A stretch of 64,000 nucleotides of DNA from the NCBI GenBank assembly GCA_030762935.1, contig CM060899.1, positions 64,282,501 to 64,346,500 of the forward strand, given 5' to 3'. Source of the stretch: Hymenopus coronatus. Lineage: Eukaryota; Arthropoda; Insecta; Mantodea; Hymenopodidae. The notes beneath the pieces are model-generated. The model did no database searches and was not told the DNA's origin. It saw only the letters and a program-made list of their open reading frames with translations. This document shows positions 63,955 to 64,000 of the stretch, piece by piece. Position 1 is the stretch's first letter. Each line of letters opens with the position of its first letter. The position numbers and the translations under genes are program-made.

Positions 63955-64000
63955 TTTAAATTTTGAAAGTTTAGATTCCCAGTCCTTTATCCAGTTATAT

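Larger units (their letters stand above)
62029..64000 (-). mobile_element. Non-LTR retrotransposon (LINE), long copy cut by window edge
   Basis: Same family as 20,661-22,041. The 3' end at 62,029 starts with the inverted tail (ATGAATGAATAAGTGTATTT). The 3' untranslated region is followed leftward-to-rightward by the zinc-knuckle region, RT thumb/linker and RT palm. The 5' part lies beyond the window. Frame breaks between 62,355 and 63,214 show that this copy is also inactive. Confidence 0.9.

Overview
This is AT-rich, non-coding DNA from a eukaryote with a large, transposon-filled genome. It is most likely an arthropod, probably an insect. The reasons are mariner-type transposase relics, tRNA-headed SINEs, a relic of a DUF4817-type helix-turn-helix transposon domain, CR1/Jockey-like LINE pieces and two satellite arrays. 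I recognise no host gene, no rRNA, no functional tRNA, no operon and no CRISPR array. Nearly every open frame in the window is a by-product of repeated DNA.

The dominant component is one interspersed family, called here the 'HE' (hairpin-ended) element, with about fifty full or partial copies. A complete copy is about 840-890 bp. It starts at a T-run followed by ACTTTCTCTACACG and a ~40-nt near-palindrome centred on ACTATGTACATAGT. A GT-rich microsatellite lies 200-250 bp in. The 3' end carries a second, subterminal, inverted copy of the first 11-12 bases (GTAGAGAAAGT), then a small hairpin (CATGTGAATGGAACACATCAGA), and abuts another T-run. Terminal plus subterminal inverted repeats, a 3' hairpin, T/T target sites, an internal microsatellite and head-to-tail tandem copies are the hallmarks of non-autonomous Helentron/Helitron2 elements (HINE/DINE-like). 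That assignment is inference, because no Rep/helicase protein is present. Two main subfamilies (A and B, differing near the 3' end) and one recombinant are visible.

Layout. 0-9.7 kb: HE copies, several in head-to-tail tandem, with short unique spacers, one (GATG)n run and one decayed SINE. 9.7-14.5 kb: HE copies alternating with two other short repeats at ~1 kb spacing, which looks like serial segmental duplication. 14.5-20.6 kb: nested HE copies, one of which has been hit by four tRNA-derived SINEs. 20.6-22.0 kb: a 5'-truncated LINE with a 12-bp target duplication. 22.5-31 kb: HE copies, three mariner relics (two with an internal inversion), a 75-bp tandem repeat, a DUF4817 relic, two SINEs and a LINE 3' fragment. 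31-39.9 kb: HE copies, one split by a 649-bp mariner deletion derivative, plus another LINE fragment. 39.9-41.1 kb: unique DNA. 41.1-45.8 kb: a 73-bp satellite of about 56 good monomers with higher-order repeats. 46.2-61.8 kb: HE copies again, with a SINE at 56.0 kb. 62.0-64.0 kb: a second, longer copy of the LINE on the minus strand with a reverse-transcriptase frame, running off the window edge.

Nothing here works together as a pathway. The window records successive transposon invasions in which HE elements repeatedly inserted into each other and were then hit by SINEs, LINEs and mariners. All boundaries were set by eye and most are good to about +/-10 bp.
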